Below are positions 23,873 to 31,613 of a stretch of 43,110 nucleotides of DNA, one piece after another (within the stretch, counting starts at the first letter, position 1; each line of letters opens with the position of its first letter). The stretch is from JBBQER01 sp052148155. GTDB taxonomy: Bacteria; Actinomycetota; Acidimicrobiia; IMCC26256; PALSA-610. The position numbers and the translations under genes were made by a program. The stretch is from NCBI GenBank assembly GCA_052148155.1, contig JBKQIY010000250.1, positions 1-43,110 on the forward strand. The letters run 5' to 3'. The notes below the pieces were generated by a model. The model was not told the DNA's origin, searched no databases, and saw nothing but the letters and a program-made list of their open reading frames with translations.

Positions 23873-25099
23873 ATGCGTGAACTGCCGAAGATCATCAGCG
23901 TCGACGACCATGTGATCGAGCCGCCGCATGTCTGGCAGACGTGGCTGCCGCAAAAATGGCGGGAGCGGGGCCCGCGAGTCGAGCGCAAGAAGTGGGGCAA
24001 CTTCAAGCTCACGCCCGGAGCGAAATATGTGATGAACGAAGAACCCGATGGCCTGTGGGGCGATGCGTGGTATCTCGACGGCAAGCTCATCTACGTGCAG
24101 AAACGGTTCGTCGCGATTCCGCTCGAGGCGACCCCCGACGGCGATCTGTCGAAGTTCGATCCGAGCGTCATGGTGATGACCGCCGTGACCTACGACGAGA
24201 TGCGGCCCGGTTGCTACGACCGAGACGCACGTGTGAAGGATTTCGCGCTGAACTGGACTGACGGTTCGCTGCCGTTCCCGACGTTTCCTCGTTTCTGCGG
24301 ACAGACCTTCTACGAGACCGAAGACAAAGAGCTCGGCCTGGCGTGTGTGCAGGCCTATAACGATTGGATGGTCGAGGAGTGGTGTGCACCGTCAGGCGGT
24401 GTGAACATTCCGCTGTGCATCATGCCGCTGTGGGACGTTGAGCTCGCCGCGGCCGAGATCCAACGCAACGCCGATCGTGGCGTGCGCGCCTTTTGTTTCA
24501 CGGAGCTGCCGCACCATCTGAAACTGCCGACGATCCACAGCGGCGGGTGGGATCCAGTGTTCACGGTATGCAACGACACCGGTGTGACGTTGTGCATGCA
24601 TATCGGGTCGTCTTCAACGAACCCGGCCGCGTCGCCCGACGCACCGGCTGGGGTCGGCGGAACCCTCGCGTTCAACAACTCGATGTCGTCGCTCGCGGAT
24701 TGGCTGTTCTCCGGGAAGTTGATCCAGTTCCCGAAGTTGAAGCTCGCGTATTCGGAAGGTCAGATCGGTTGGATACCGTACGCGCTCGAGCGGGCCGACA
24801 CGGTGTGGGACAAGCACGACGCGTGGCAGAAGTCGAAGGCACTGATCCCCGAGCCGCCGTCGACCTACTACTACGGCCGTATCTTCGGCTGCTTCACCGC
24901 CGATTATCACGGGCTGCACTCACTGTCGGAAGTCGGCGAGGACAACATCTGTTTCGAGACCGACTACCCGCATACCGACACGACATGGCCGAACTCGAAG
25001 GAGTACATCGAGAAGATGCTCGCCGATTTCGACGACGACGTCGCCTACAAGGTCCTGCGCGGCAACGCGATCAGAATGCTCGAGCTCGACCGGGTGTAG
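23873..25099 (+). CDS. Amidohydrolase-superfamily protein (Amidohydro_2, ACMSD-like)
   Basis: 408-residue TIM-barrel metal enzyme of the type abundant in actinobacterial degradation clusters. The N-terminal motif SVDDHVIEPPHVW (9-21) places a metal-binding Asp/His. LCMHIGSSS supplies the strand-5/6 His, YSEGQIGWIPYALER the substrate-side helix, and CFETDYPHTDTTWPNS the strand-8 Asp and following His. Such proteins hydrolyse or decarboxylate cyclic or aromatic acids; many are linked to sterol or aromatic catabolism. It has a good SD (AGGAG). Substrate unknown; the promoter palindrome suggests regulated expression. Confidence 0.92.
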   Translation: MRELPKIISVDDHVIEPPHVWQTWLPQKWRERGPRVERKKWGNFKLTPGAKYVMNEEPDGLWGDAWYLDGKLIYVQKRFVAIPLEATPDGDLSKFDPSVMVMTAVTYDEMRPGCYDRDARVKDFALNWTDGSLPFPTFPRFCGQTFYETEDKELGLACVQAYNDWMVEEWCAPSGGVNIPLCIMPLWDVELAAAEIQRNADRGVRAFCFTELPHHLKLPTIHSGGWDPVFTVCNDTGVTLCMHIGSSSTNPAASPDAPAGVGGTLAFNNSMSSLADWLFSGKLIQFPKLKLAYSEGQIGWIPYALERADTVWDKHDAWQKSKALIPEPPSTYYYGRIFGCFTADYHGLHSLSEVGEDNICFETDYPHTDTTWPNSKEYIEKMLADFDDDVAYKVLRGNAIRMLELDRV

Positions 25100-25255
25100 G
25101 TGGGTCCGGATTCCTGATCGACGTGTCGGGGACGTCGCTCACGGTCGGTCCGTCGTCAGCCGCGGGGAGCCGCGGTCGTGTTCGACGCACCCGGAGATAC
25201 CCTCGTCGCTTCGTCGCAGCCGGCGCTGTCGCCGTCATCGACCACTCGTCTAGAT

Positions 25256-25552
25256 CTAAATCGAAGCGGGCCGCGCGTCGTAGATCGTCATCTCGGGCGG
25301 CGCGGCCGCCAACGCCGCGACCGCGGTCACGAAAGCACTCGAGGCCGGCACCGCGAAGTGCGCGCGGAGCGCGTCGGCGTCGGCCCAATGTTCGAGGAAC
25401 ACCAGCCGCAGAGGCTGTTCGACGTCGCGGTGGACGGCATGCAGCATGCATCCCGGCTCAGAGCGTGAGCGGCGCACGTGCGCGACGCTGAGCTCGAGTA
25501 CCTGGTCGAAACTGTCGCGGCGGGCCTCGATGCTGCCGGTGACGATGAGCAC
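25256..25552 (-). CDS. Antibiotic biosynthesis monooxygenase (ABM) domain protein
   Basis: 98-residue ferredoxin-like dimeric alpha+beta barrel. The pattern MLIVTGSIEARRDSF, then HVRRSRSEPGCMLHAVHRDV, then LVFLEHWADADALRAHFAVP is the ABM signature; members oxidise quinols or act as quinone-forming monooxygenases without a cofactor, or degrade haem. The start is GTG at 25552, seven bases after TAGGGT on the minus strand, with no SD, so leaderless. It is divergent from the VOC gene. The 156-bp stretch between it and the amidohydrolase gene shows no gene, only a small CCGCGG hairpin (25160-25175). Confidence 0.9.
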   Translation of the reverse strand: MLIVTGSIEARRDSFDQVLELSVAHVRRSRSEPGCMLHAVHRDVEQPLRLVFLEHWADADALRAHFAVPASSAFVTAVAALAAAPPEMTIYDARPASI

Positions 25553-25558
25553 CGCCGG

Positions 25559-25564
25559 ACCCTA
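25559..25564 (-). promoter_or_regulatory. Leaderless -10 box (TAGGGT) of the ABM gene
   Basis: Minus-strand TAGGGT, six bases, then GTG 25552. Confidence 0.5.
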
Positions 25565-25587
25565 CTCACGACCGGACCGGCCAGGCA

Positions 25588-25593
25588 TACGAT
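25588..25593 (+). promoter_or_regulatory. Leaderless -10 box (TACGAT) of the VOC/DsbA-like operon
   Basis: TACGAT, six bases, then ATG 25600. The hexamer and spacing are identical to those of the acyl-CoA ligase operon. Confidence 0.55.
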
Positions 25594-25599
25594 TCTGAG

Positions 25600-25983
25600 A
25601 TGAGCGTGTCCCTCAATCACACCATCGTGTGGTGCCGAGACCAACGCATCTCGGCCGCGTTCCTTGCCGACATCCTCGGACGTCCGGCCCCGGTCCGTTT
25701 CGGTCCGTTCCTCGTTGTCGCGGTCGACAATGACGTCTCGCTCGACTTTCACGACATCGGCGGTGACATCGCGTCGCAGCATTACGCGTTCCTGATCGGC
25801 GAAGACGACTTCGACGCGAGCTTCGGCCGCATCGTCGACCGTGGCCTCGACTATTGGGCCGATCCGATGTGTTCCCGCCTCGGGGAGATCAACCACAACC
25901 ACGGCGGCCGGGGCGTGTACTTCCCGGATCCGGACGGCCACCTCCTCGAGATCATCACTCGCCCCTACGGAAACGGAAGTTGA
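25600..25983 (+). CDS. VOC (glyoxalase/bleomycin-resistance-like) protein
   Basis: 127-residue vicinal-oxygen-chelate protein made of paired beta-alpha-beta-beta-beta units. LNHTIVW (5-11) gives the first metal His. SQHYAFLIGEDDF marks the second unit, and PDPDGHLLEIITRPYG near the C-terminus provides the usual metal-binding Glu. Members act as dioxygenases, isomerases or binding proteins that sequester toxic compounds. It is leaderless (TACGAT seven bases upstream). Five bases separate it from the DsbA-like gene, so the two are co-transcribed. Function not assignable beyond the fold. Confidence 0.9.
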   Translation: MSVSLNHTIVWCRDQRISAAFLADILGRPAPVRFGPFLVVAVDNDVSLDFHDIGGDIASQHYAFLIGEDDFDASFGRIVDRGLDYWADPMCSRLGEINHNHGGRGVYFPDPDGHLLEIITRPYGNGS

Positions 25984-25988
25984 CGCCC

Positions 25989-26627
25989 ATGACCGACGTC
26001 GAGGTGTTTGTCGACCCGAGCTGTCCGTGGGCGTGGATCACGTCGCGTTGGATCAAGGAGGTGGCGCCGCGCCGAGAGCTCGCGGTCACGTGGCGGTCGT
26101 ACTGCCTCGAGATTCGCGACGACTACGGCGTCGTGCCCACCATGCCGCAAGACCGGCGTGACGCTGCGATCGCTGCACATGCCCTCTCGCACCGGATGCT
26201 GCGAATTCTCGAGGCGGCCCGAGCCGCATCTGGCGAAGACGCCGTCGACGCCCTCTTCACCGCGTGGGGTCGGCGGTTTTTCGCCCGCGGCGCGGTGCGT
26301 GACGAAACACTGCTCGCGGAATGTCTCGGCGCATGCCGGCTCGATGCCGATCTCGTCGCAGACGCCGACGACGAGAAATGGGACGTGCCGATCGTCGAGG
26401 CGATGGACGTCGCCTACCGCTACGGCGGCCATAAGACCCAGACACCGACGATCGTTGTGCGGGCCGATCCGCCGCACGGCTTCAAAGGTCCGGTCATGGC
26501 ACCCGCCCCGACCGGCGAGGCTGCCGTTCGACTGTGGGACGCGATCCAGGTGTTGTCGAACGAGCCCGGATTCTTCGAGATCACGCGACCGCGCGCGAAT
26601 CCGCCGCGTCCGCCCGCGCTCGGCTGA
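25989..26627 (+). CDS. DsbA/FrnE-fold protein related to mycothiol-dependent nitroreductase (Rv2466c-like)
   Basis: 212 residues with a thioredoxin-like fold and helical insertion. FVDPSCPWAWITSRWIKEVA (7-26) closely resembles the active-site region of the mycobacterial nitroreductase Rv2466c, whose motif is CPWC. Here the second Cys is Ala (C12-P-W-A15). TPTIVV is the cis-Pro loop and GFKGPVMAP with LWDAIQVLS matches the family C-terminus. A monothiol site suits a mycothiol-conjugating or reductase mechanism rather than disulfide exchange. Start ATG at 25989, 5 bases after the VOC stop; the upstream frame extension is a shadow of the VOC gene. It is convergent with the sulfotransferase. Confidence 0.87.
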   Translation: MTDVEVFVDPSCPWAWITSRWIKEVAPRRELAVTWRSYCLEIRDDYGVVPTMPQDRRDAAIAAHALSHRMLRILEAARAASGEDAVDALFTAWGRRFFARGAVRDETLLAECLGACRLDADLVADADDEKWDVPIVEAMDVAYRYGGHKTQTPTIVVRADPPHGFKGPVMAPAPTGEAAVRLWDAIQVLSNEPGFFEITRPRANPPRPPALG

Positions 26628-26632
26628 ACCGG

Positions 26633-27259
26633 CTAGGCGAGCGGTTCCATGCCGACCATGGCGCGGAACTCGTCGGTGGTGTTGAGGTGCGGGAACTGCT
26701 CGTCGGGGACGGCCAGGCCGAGCTTGTCGCAGATCGGCTCCCATCCGTCGCCGGGGCGGTAGTCGATCAGACGATCGGCCGGTACCGACGCGCGCACGTC
26801 GGCGTTGTGCTGCTCGAACGCACGCTTCGCCGCGGTTTCGTCGCGCCAGTTCTCGGTGAAGCGCTTGGAGAGCATGTCGGTCGCCATGTCCATCTGCGCT
26901 CGCGCGACGACGTCGTCGATGCCGAGGTTGACGATCTGGAAGATGGTGTTGTTGGCGCTCGTCCACCAGCTGTCGGTGTCACGCGACGACAAGAGCACGA
27001 CCGCGTCGGGATTCGCGGCCCAGATCTCGCGCCAGAACCCGCCGGCCGGCCAGTCGACCGCGGCTGCGTATCCGCGCAGGAAGTCGTTCCAGTCGGGCAT
27101 GTCTCCGTTGACGGCCCGGTGCCAGACCGGGATGTCGTCGGGACGACCGAACGTCTCGAGCATGTGGTAACACGGCGCTCCGAGCAGGCCCTCGAGCGCG
27201 ATCTTGAGTGAGTGTGTGCCGGTCCGGCCGAGTCCGGCCCCTACGACTTGAAGGGTCAT
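26633..27259 (-). CDS. Sulfotransferase-family P-loop protein
   Basis: 208 residues. The 5'-phosphosulfate-binding loop is VVGAGLGRTGTHSL (5-18). The second PAPS motif, which normally holds a conserved Arg/Ser, corresponds to VVLLSSRDTDSWWTSANN. The C-terminal part ends WEPICDKLGLAVPDEQFPHLN, where actinobacterial homologues have the same WEPLCxFLGxPVPxxPFPxxN pattern. Members transfer sulfate from PAPS to hydroxyls, but many of this short group are uncharacterised. A TAGGGT hexamer lies eight bases before the ATG at 27259, overlapping the promoter of the divergent hydrolase (TACCCTA, 27267-27273). Confidence 0.9.
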   Translation of the reverse strand: MTLQVVGAGLGRTGTHSLKIALEGLLGAPCYHMLETFGRPDDIPVWHRAVNGDMPDWNDFLRGYAAAVDWPAGGFWREIWAANPDAVVLLSSRDTDSWWTSANNTIFQIVNLGIDDVVARAQMDMATDMLSKRFTENWRDETAAKRAFEQHNADVRASVPADRLIDYRPGDGWEPICDKLGLAVPDEQFPHLNTTDEFRAMVGMEPLA

Positions 27260-27266
27260 GGGCGCG

Positions 27267-27273
27267 TACCCTA
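27267..27273. promoter_or_regulatory. Shared divergent promoter core TACCCTA
   Basis: TACCCT (plus, 27267-27272) would start the hydrolase transcript near 27279, leaving a leader with GAAGAGG (27283-27289) as SD before the ATG at 27297. TAGGGT (minus, 27273-27268) sits eight bases before the sulfotransferase ATG. Confidence 0.4.
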
Positions 27274-27296
27274 ATCAGAACGGAAGAGGTCCGGTC

Positions 27297-28061
27297 ATGG
27301 ATCGTTTTGCATCATTCGACGGGACGACGATCGCGTACCTGGACTCGGGCGCGGGACCCGATGTGTTACTCCTGCACGGCTTCGCGGCCGACCATCAGCT
27401 CAACTGGGTTGCGCCGGGAGTCGTTGACGCGCTGGTCACCGCGGGACGGCGGGTGATCGCGCTCGACGCCCGCGGTCATGGTCAGTCCGACAAGCCGCAC
27501 GATCAGTCGGCGTACGAAGACGATGCGATGGCTCGCGACGCGCGCGCGTTGCTCGACCACCTCGGCGTCGAGCGGGTCGACGTCGTCGGCTATTCGATGG
27601 GGTCGTTGGTGTCGACACGGCTTGTTCCCGACGAGCCCCGCGCCCGGTCGTGTGTGCTCGGCGGTATCGGCGGCCGCGCGCGAGGACCGCGCGGCTTCTC
27701 CGACGAACGGCGGGCGCTGCTCGCCGCCGCGCTCGAAACCGAAGACATCGACGGTATCGCCGATCCGTCAGCGCGGGCGTTCCGGACGTTTGCCGACTCG
27801 ACCGGCGCCGACCGCTTGGCCCTCGCCGCGATTCAACGGGCCGCGACACCGACCGCCAAGACGCGCCTCGACCGCATCAACGTGCCGACGATGGTGATCG
27901 CCGGCGACAAAGACGACCTCGCCGGCTCGCCCCAGGATCTCGCGGACCGGATCCCGGGCGCGACTGCCCGGCTGATCAAAGGGACACACCTGGGCGCGGT
28001 CGCCGACCCGGCGTTTCCGGCGGCGATCGTCGAGTTCGTCACGAACATTCCTGCGACGTGA
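27297..28061 (+). CDS. Alpha/beta hydrolase
   Basis: 254 residues. LLLHGFAADHQLNW (24-37) is the oxyanion-hole region, GYSMGS (98-103) the nucleophile elbow with Ser100, AGDKDDLAG the acid-containing loop, and GTHLGA the catalytic His. The family includes esterases, lactonases, haloalkane dehalogenases and C-C hydrolases; Ser as nucleophile excludes a dehalogenase. The ATG at 27297 has an SD seven bases away. An upstream ATG (27258) would overlap the divergent gene's start and lacks an SD. It is followed by the Ddn-like gene after about 150 bases without a recognisable gene. Confidence 0.9.
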   Translation: MDRFASFDGTTIAYLDSGAGPDVLLLHGFAADHQLNWVAPGVVDALVTAGRRVIALDARGHGQSDKPHDQSAYEDDAMARDARALLDHLGVERVDVVGYSMGSLVSTRLVPDEPRARSCVLGGIGGRARGPRGFSDERRALLAAALETEDIDGIADPSARAFRTFADSTGADRLALAAIQRAATPTAKTRLDRINVPTMVIAGDKDDLAGSPQDLADRIPGATARLIKGTHLGAVADPAFPAAIVEFVTNIPAT

Positions 28062-28199
28062 CCGCCGGTGTGCGGCGTCAGGACGGAACGCCGAGGTCGA
28101 CGCGACCGCCAGCGGCGACAGACCCCGGAGCTGGCGGACGCCGACGCGGTCGCCAACGTCGACGGCGTCTCGTCCGTGCTGTGCCGGACCTCCAGCGCG

Positions 28200-28205
28200 T
28201 AAGGT
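28200..28205 (+). promoter_or_regulatory. Near-leaderless -10 box (TAAGGT) of the Ddn-like gene
   Basis: TAAGGT, seven bases, then ATG 28213. One base longer than the exact leaderless spacing. Confidence 0.4.
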
Positions 28206-28212
28206 GCGGGCG

Positions 28213-28659
28213 ATGGCTGGTCTGACCGACAGTTTCCAACGTTTCGCTCTGAAGACGCACCAATGGCTGTATGAACGCACCGACGGTCGTGTCGGTCAGA
28301 ACCTCGGAAAGTTGCCGACGCTGCTGTTACGCACCAAAGGCGCACGGACCGGCCAGACCCGCGTCGCAGCGTTGGTGTACGGAAGCGACGGCGACAAACG
28401 TTACGTCGTGGTGGCATCGAACGGCGGGTCAGATCGGGCGCCGGGCTGGCTGCACAACGTCCGTGCCGACCCCCAAGTCGAGGTGCAGGTCGGGCGCACC
28501 CGTCGCGCCGCGACGGCAGAGATCCTGACCGACGGGACCGACTACGACCGTTGCTGGAAGATCGTCAACGACGTGAACCGCTACCACGACGGTGGCCGTT
28601 ACGACCACTACCAGACGTTGACGACGCGGCGCATTCCGCTCGTCGTTCTTTCGACGTGA
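28213..28659 (+). CDS. F420-dependent nitroreductase/quinone reductase (Ddn family)
   Basis: 148 residues forming the split-barrel fold of deazaflavin-dependent nitroreductases. RTKGARTGQTRVAAL (43-57) is the F420-phosphate-binding loop, and YVVVASNGGSDRAPGWLHNV (69-88) the cofactor/substrate block. The rest carries the family's P-x-V-x-V-x-x-G strand (DPQVEVQVG). Members reduce quinones or nitro compounds with reduced F420 and contribute to redox defence. ATG 28213 was chosen over GTG 28204 from the TAAGGT position and family start. Its stop overlaps the start of the PIG-L gene (GTGA). Confidence 0.9.
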   Translation: MAGLTDSFQRFALKTHQWLYERTDGRVGQNLGKLPTLLLRTKGARTGQTRVAALVYGSDGDKRYVVVASNGGSDRAPGWLHNVRADPQVEVQVGRTRRAATAEILTDGTDYDRCWKIVNDVNRYHDGGRYDHYQTLTTRRIPLVVLST

Positions 28660-29426
28660 CCGCCGACCCGCGCCCGACGATCACGTGGGGCGTCGTGGCC
28701 GACGGTTGCCTCGATCGTGTGTTGTGCTGCTCGCCGCATTTCGACGACGCCGCCCTCGGCGCCGCGTATCTGCTGTTCGCACATCCGGGCGCGACGGTCG
28801 TGACGGTTTGCGGCGGTCGGCCCGCGCGTTATCCCGAACCGCCGACCGAGTGGGATGCGCTCGGCGGCTTCCGATCAGGCGACGACGTGGTCGCATTGCG
28901 GCGCGAGGAGGACCGCGCCGCGATGGAAGTGCTCGGAGCGACGCCCGTCTGGCTCGATTTCGTCGACCACCAGTACCTCGCGCCGGCCGACCGTGCCGAT
29001 CCCCACGACGTCGCGGACGCGATCGAAGCCGTCATCGACGACGTGGACCCGACCGCAGTGTTCGTCCCGATGGGTCTAGCGAATCCGGACCATGTGATGA
29101 CCCACGACGCCGGCGCATTACTGGCCGCCCGACGCGACGATCTCACGTTTTTCGCCTACGAAGATTCGGGTTACAAGCACATCCCCGGAATGCTCGCGTG
29201 GCGTATCTCGAAACTGTTCGCGTCCGACCTGTGGCCGACGCCGATGGTCGTACCGGCCGAGCTCGACCATGCCCGCAAGCAGGCTGCGATCGAGTGTTAC
29301 GTGTCGCAGCTCCCACCACTGAACCGTGACCATTCGCTCGGCGCGCGCATCGGCGGCAACGTCCCCGAACAGCACTGGCTGCTCGCGCCTCCGCCGCCCG
29401 GCTGGGAGCGCATGCGCGCGATGTAA
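28656..29426 (+). CDS. PIG-L/LmbE-family deacetylase
   Basis: 256-residue zinc-dependent N-deacetylase fold. CCSPHFDDAALGA (24-36) is the family's PHPDD-x2-G motif with Phe for Pro; H28 and D31 bind zinc. NPDHVMTH near 147-155 holds the third zinc His. LREEDRAAMEVLGA-type sequence and WLDFVDHQY also match. Relatives deacetylate GlcNAc-inositol (mycothiol biosynthesis), mycothiol conjugates or antibiotics. The DHQ/NPDHVMTH arrangement suits the broader LmbE group, so a mycothiol role is only possible. The GTG start at 28656 overlaps the previous stop. It is convergent with an aldo/keto reductase across a 178-bp gap with no gene. Confidence 0.9.
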   Translation: MTADPRPTITWGVVADGCLDRVLCCSPHFDDAALGAAYLLFAHPGATVVTVCGGRPARYPEPPTEWDALGGFRSGDDVVALRREEDRAAMEVLGATPVWLDFVDHQYLAPADRADPHDVADAIEAVIDDVDPTAVFVPMGLANPDHVMTHDAGALLAARRDDLTFFAYEDSGYKHIPGMLAWRISKLFASDLWPTPMVVPAELDHARKQAAIECYVSQLPPLNRDHSLGARIGGNVPEQHWLLAPPPPGWERMRAM

Positions 29427-29604
29427 TCATGCGACCGGACGCGACGTCGCGGTTTCGTTGGACGTGGCGCGCCCGAACCTATGTCCGCTGACCCACCGCA
29501 CGCCGCGTTCGTGCGACCCGGCGGTGACGACCTTCCGTCGCGTTGAGGTACCGGTGATCGGGCAGGTACGGAACCGACCGAGATCGCCGGGGACCGGTTT
29601 CATG

Positions 29605-30570
29605 TCACCAGGCGTATGCTTCCGGCGCCTTGCCCGGTCCGGGGAAGATCTCGTTGATCTGCTTCAACGTGTCGTCGTCGAGGTCGATGTCGGTCGCGCG
29701 CAACGACGCGCCTTCGAGCTGGGCGAGCGTGCGTGGCCCGATGATCGGCGCAGTGACTTCCCGGCGCTGCAACAACCAGGCGAGCGCGACCGCGGCTGGT
29801 TCCTCACCGAGTTCGGCGCAGAGCTTCTCCCACTTTTCGAGCTGCGGCCGCATCGCCTCGTAACGCGGGTTCAAGCTTTTACGCCGGGCAGTGTCACCCG
29901 AGCCTTTCATCCCGCCGAGCATTCCGCCCGCCAGAGGGCTCCACGGGATGACCGCCAGACCGTACTCACGACAGGCGGGGAGTACCTCAAGTTCGACGGT
30001 GCGCGACGCGAGGTTGTACAAGCTCTGCTCGCTGACCAGACCGAGGAAGTTGCGACGGGCCGCCGCCTCGTTGGCCTGGACGATATGCCATCCCGCAAAA
30101 TTGCTGCTCCCGACGTACACGACTTTGCCTTGCGCGACGAGGTGCTCCATCGCCTGCCACACTTCGTCCCACGGAGCGTTCCGGTCGACGTGATGCATCT
30201 GATAGAGGTCGATGTGATCGGTCTGCAGTCGGCGCAGGCTGGCCTCGCACGCGTCGCGGATATGGCGGGCGGAAAGCCCCCCGTCGTTCGGCCATTCCGT
30301 CATCGGCCCGAACACTTTGGTGGCAAGCACGACCTTTTCCCGTCGGCCGCCACCCAACGCGAACCAGTTCCCGATGATTGTCTCGGTCGTGCCGGCTCCT
30401 TTCGGTCCGCCGTAACGATTTGCCGTGTCGAAGAAATTGATGCCGAGCTCGAGCGCGCGATCCATGATCACGAACGAGTCTTCTTGCGTCGTGAGCGGGC
30501 CGAAGTTCATCGTGCCGAGGCACAGCTCGCTGACGCGCAGTGCGGTACGTCCGAGTCGCTTGAGTTCCAT
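29605..30570 (-). CDS. Aldo/keto reductase (second), third gene of its operon
   Basis: 321 residues of the YhdN/IolS-like AKR group. Catalytic D48 (FFDTANRYG), Y53, K85 (VLATKV) and the His of YQMHHVD. The SNFAGWHIVQA segment and the C-terminal GPRTLAQLEGASLRA bind the NADP adenosine-phosphate. An AGGAAGG SD precedes the ATG at 30570, which lies 23 bases after the stop of the third AKR. It is therefore probably co-transcribed with that gene and the dienelactone hydrolase. The frame extends far upstream only as a shadow of the neighbouring AKR. Confidence 0.93.
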   Translation of the reverse strand: MELKRLGRTALRVSELCLGTMNFGPLTTQEDSFVIMDRALELGINFFDTANRYGGPKGAGTTETIIGNWFALGGGRREKVVLATKVFGPMTEWPNDGGLSARHIRDACEASLRRLQTDHIDLYQMHHVDRNAPWDEVWQAMEHLVAQGKVVYVGSSNFAGWHIVQANEAAARRNFLGLVSEQSLYNLASRTVELEVLPACREYGLAVIPWSPLAGGMLGGMKGSGDTARRKSLNPRYEAMRPQLEKWEKLCAELGEEPAAVALAWLLQRREVTAPIIGPRTLAQLEGASLRATDIDLDDDTLKQINEIFPGPGKAPEAYAW

Positions 30571-30593
30571 GTCATGCCTTCCTGGTCGAGGAG

Positions 30594-31613
30594 CTATAGA
30601 CGGCGGGCCGAAGCCACAAGGTTGGGTGATTCGTAGCCGTCGTCGGGTGTGTGCAGGGTACGGCCGGGCGGGACGATCTCGTCGATACGGTCGAGTGTCG
30701 CAGCGTCGAGCGTCACGTCGGCCGCTCCGAGGAGCCCGTCGAGTTGTTCCATCGACTTCGGGCCGATGATCGTCGACGTAACGCCAGGATGCGCGACGCT
30801 CCACGCGACGGCCAGATGGGTCAGGGAAATCCCCGCGTCGGCAGCGACTTTTTCGAGCTGCTCGAGCGCGTCGAACTTCCGCTGGTTGTGCTTCGCTTCG
30901 GGCGGGTCCATCAGACCCCACGACGCGCGCGTCCCCTTCGGGTAGGCCTGGCCGCGTTTGTACTTGCCGGTAAGCCATCCGCCGTTGAGGGGGCTCCACA
31001 CGATCACGCCCATCCCGTAACGCTGGCAGGTGGGGAGCACGCCACGTTCGATGCCCCGGGCCAGAATCGAATACGGAGGCTGCTCGCAACGGAACCGCTC
31101 GTAGCCGCGTGTCTCGGCCACCCATTGCGCCTCGACGATCTCCTCGGCCGGGAAGGTCGAACTCCCGATCGCCCGGACTTTGCCTTCGTGCACCAAGTCG
31201 GTGAGCACCGACAGCGTTTCTTCGACTTCGACGGTCGGATCGGGCCGATGTATCTGGTACAGGTCGATGTAGTCGGTCCCGAGGCGGCGCAAGCTCTGCT
31301 CGACCTCGTAGCGGATCCATCGGCGCGAGTTGCCTTGCCGGTTCACGCCATCGCCCATCTGACCGTGCACTTTGGTCGCGACCACGACTTCGTCGCGCCG
31401 TCCCTGGAGCGCCTTGCCGACGATCTCTTCCGACTCGCCCTGCGAGTACACGTCGGCAGTGTCGATGAAGTTGATGCCACTGTCGAGCGCGCTGTGGATG
31501 ATCTGCACGCTGTCGTCATGGTCGCGGTTGCCCCACAACCCGAACATCATGGCTCCGAGGCACTGTACCGATACTTGGATGCCGGTCTTGCCGAGTGTTC
31601 GTGTCTCCATCAT
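30594..31613 (-). CDS. Aldo/keto reductase (third)
   Basis: 339 residues. Catalytic D51 (FIDTADVYS), Y56, K81 (VVATKVHG) and the His of YQIHRPD. CEQPPYSILARGIE and VWSPLNGGWLTGKYKRG are characteristic of the AKR9/AKR12-like group, which reduces or oxidises sugars, glycosidic ketones and aromatic aldehydes. The start codons ATGATG at 31613/31610 overlap the dienelactone hydrolase stop as ATGA, showing translational coupling. Its closeness to another AKR in the same operon suggests two successive or partner oxidoreductions on related substrates. Confidence 0.93.
   Translation of the reverse strand: MMETRTLGKTGIQVSVQCLGAMMFGLWGNRDHDDSVQIIHSALDSGINFIDTADVYSQGESEEIVGKALQGRRDEVVVATKVHGQMGDGVNRQGNSRRWIRYEVEQSLRRLGTDYIDLYQIHRPDPTVEVEETLSVLTDLVHEGKVRAIGSSTFPAEEIVEAQWVAETRGYERFRCEQPPYSILARGIERGVLPTCQRYGMGVIVWSPLNGGWLTGKYKRGQAYPKGTRASWGLMDPPEAKHNQRKFDALEQLEKVAADAGISLTHLAVAWSVAHPGVTSTIIGPKSMEQLDGLLGAADVTLDAATLDRIDEIVPPGRTLHTPDDGYESPNLVASARRL

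Noticed and set aside
25160..25175. CCGCGG-GGAG-CCGCGG hairpin as a terminator
   Set aside because: The arms are self-palindromic and short in GC-rich DNA, with no T-run and 60 bases past the stop; chance is likely.
29551..29590. Imperfect inverted repeat between the PIG-L and AKR genes
   Set aside because: Nine-base arms with one mismatch and a 22-base loop; not convincing as a terminator.
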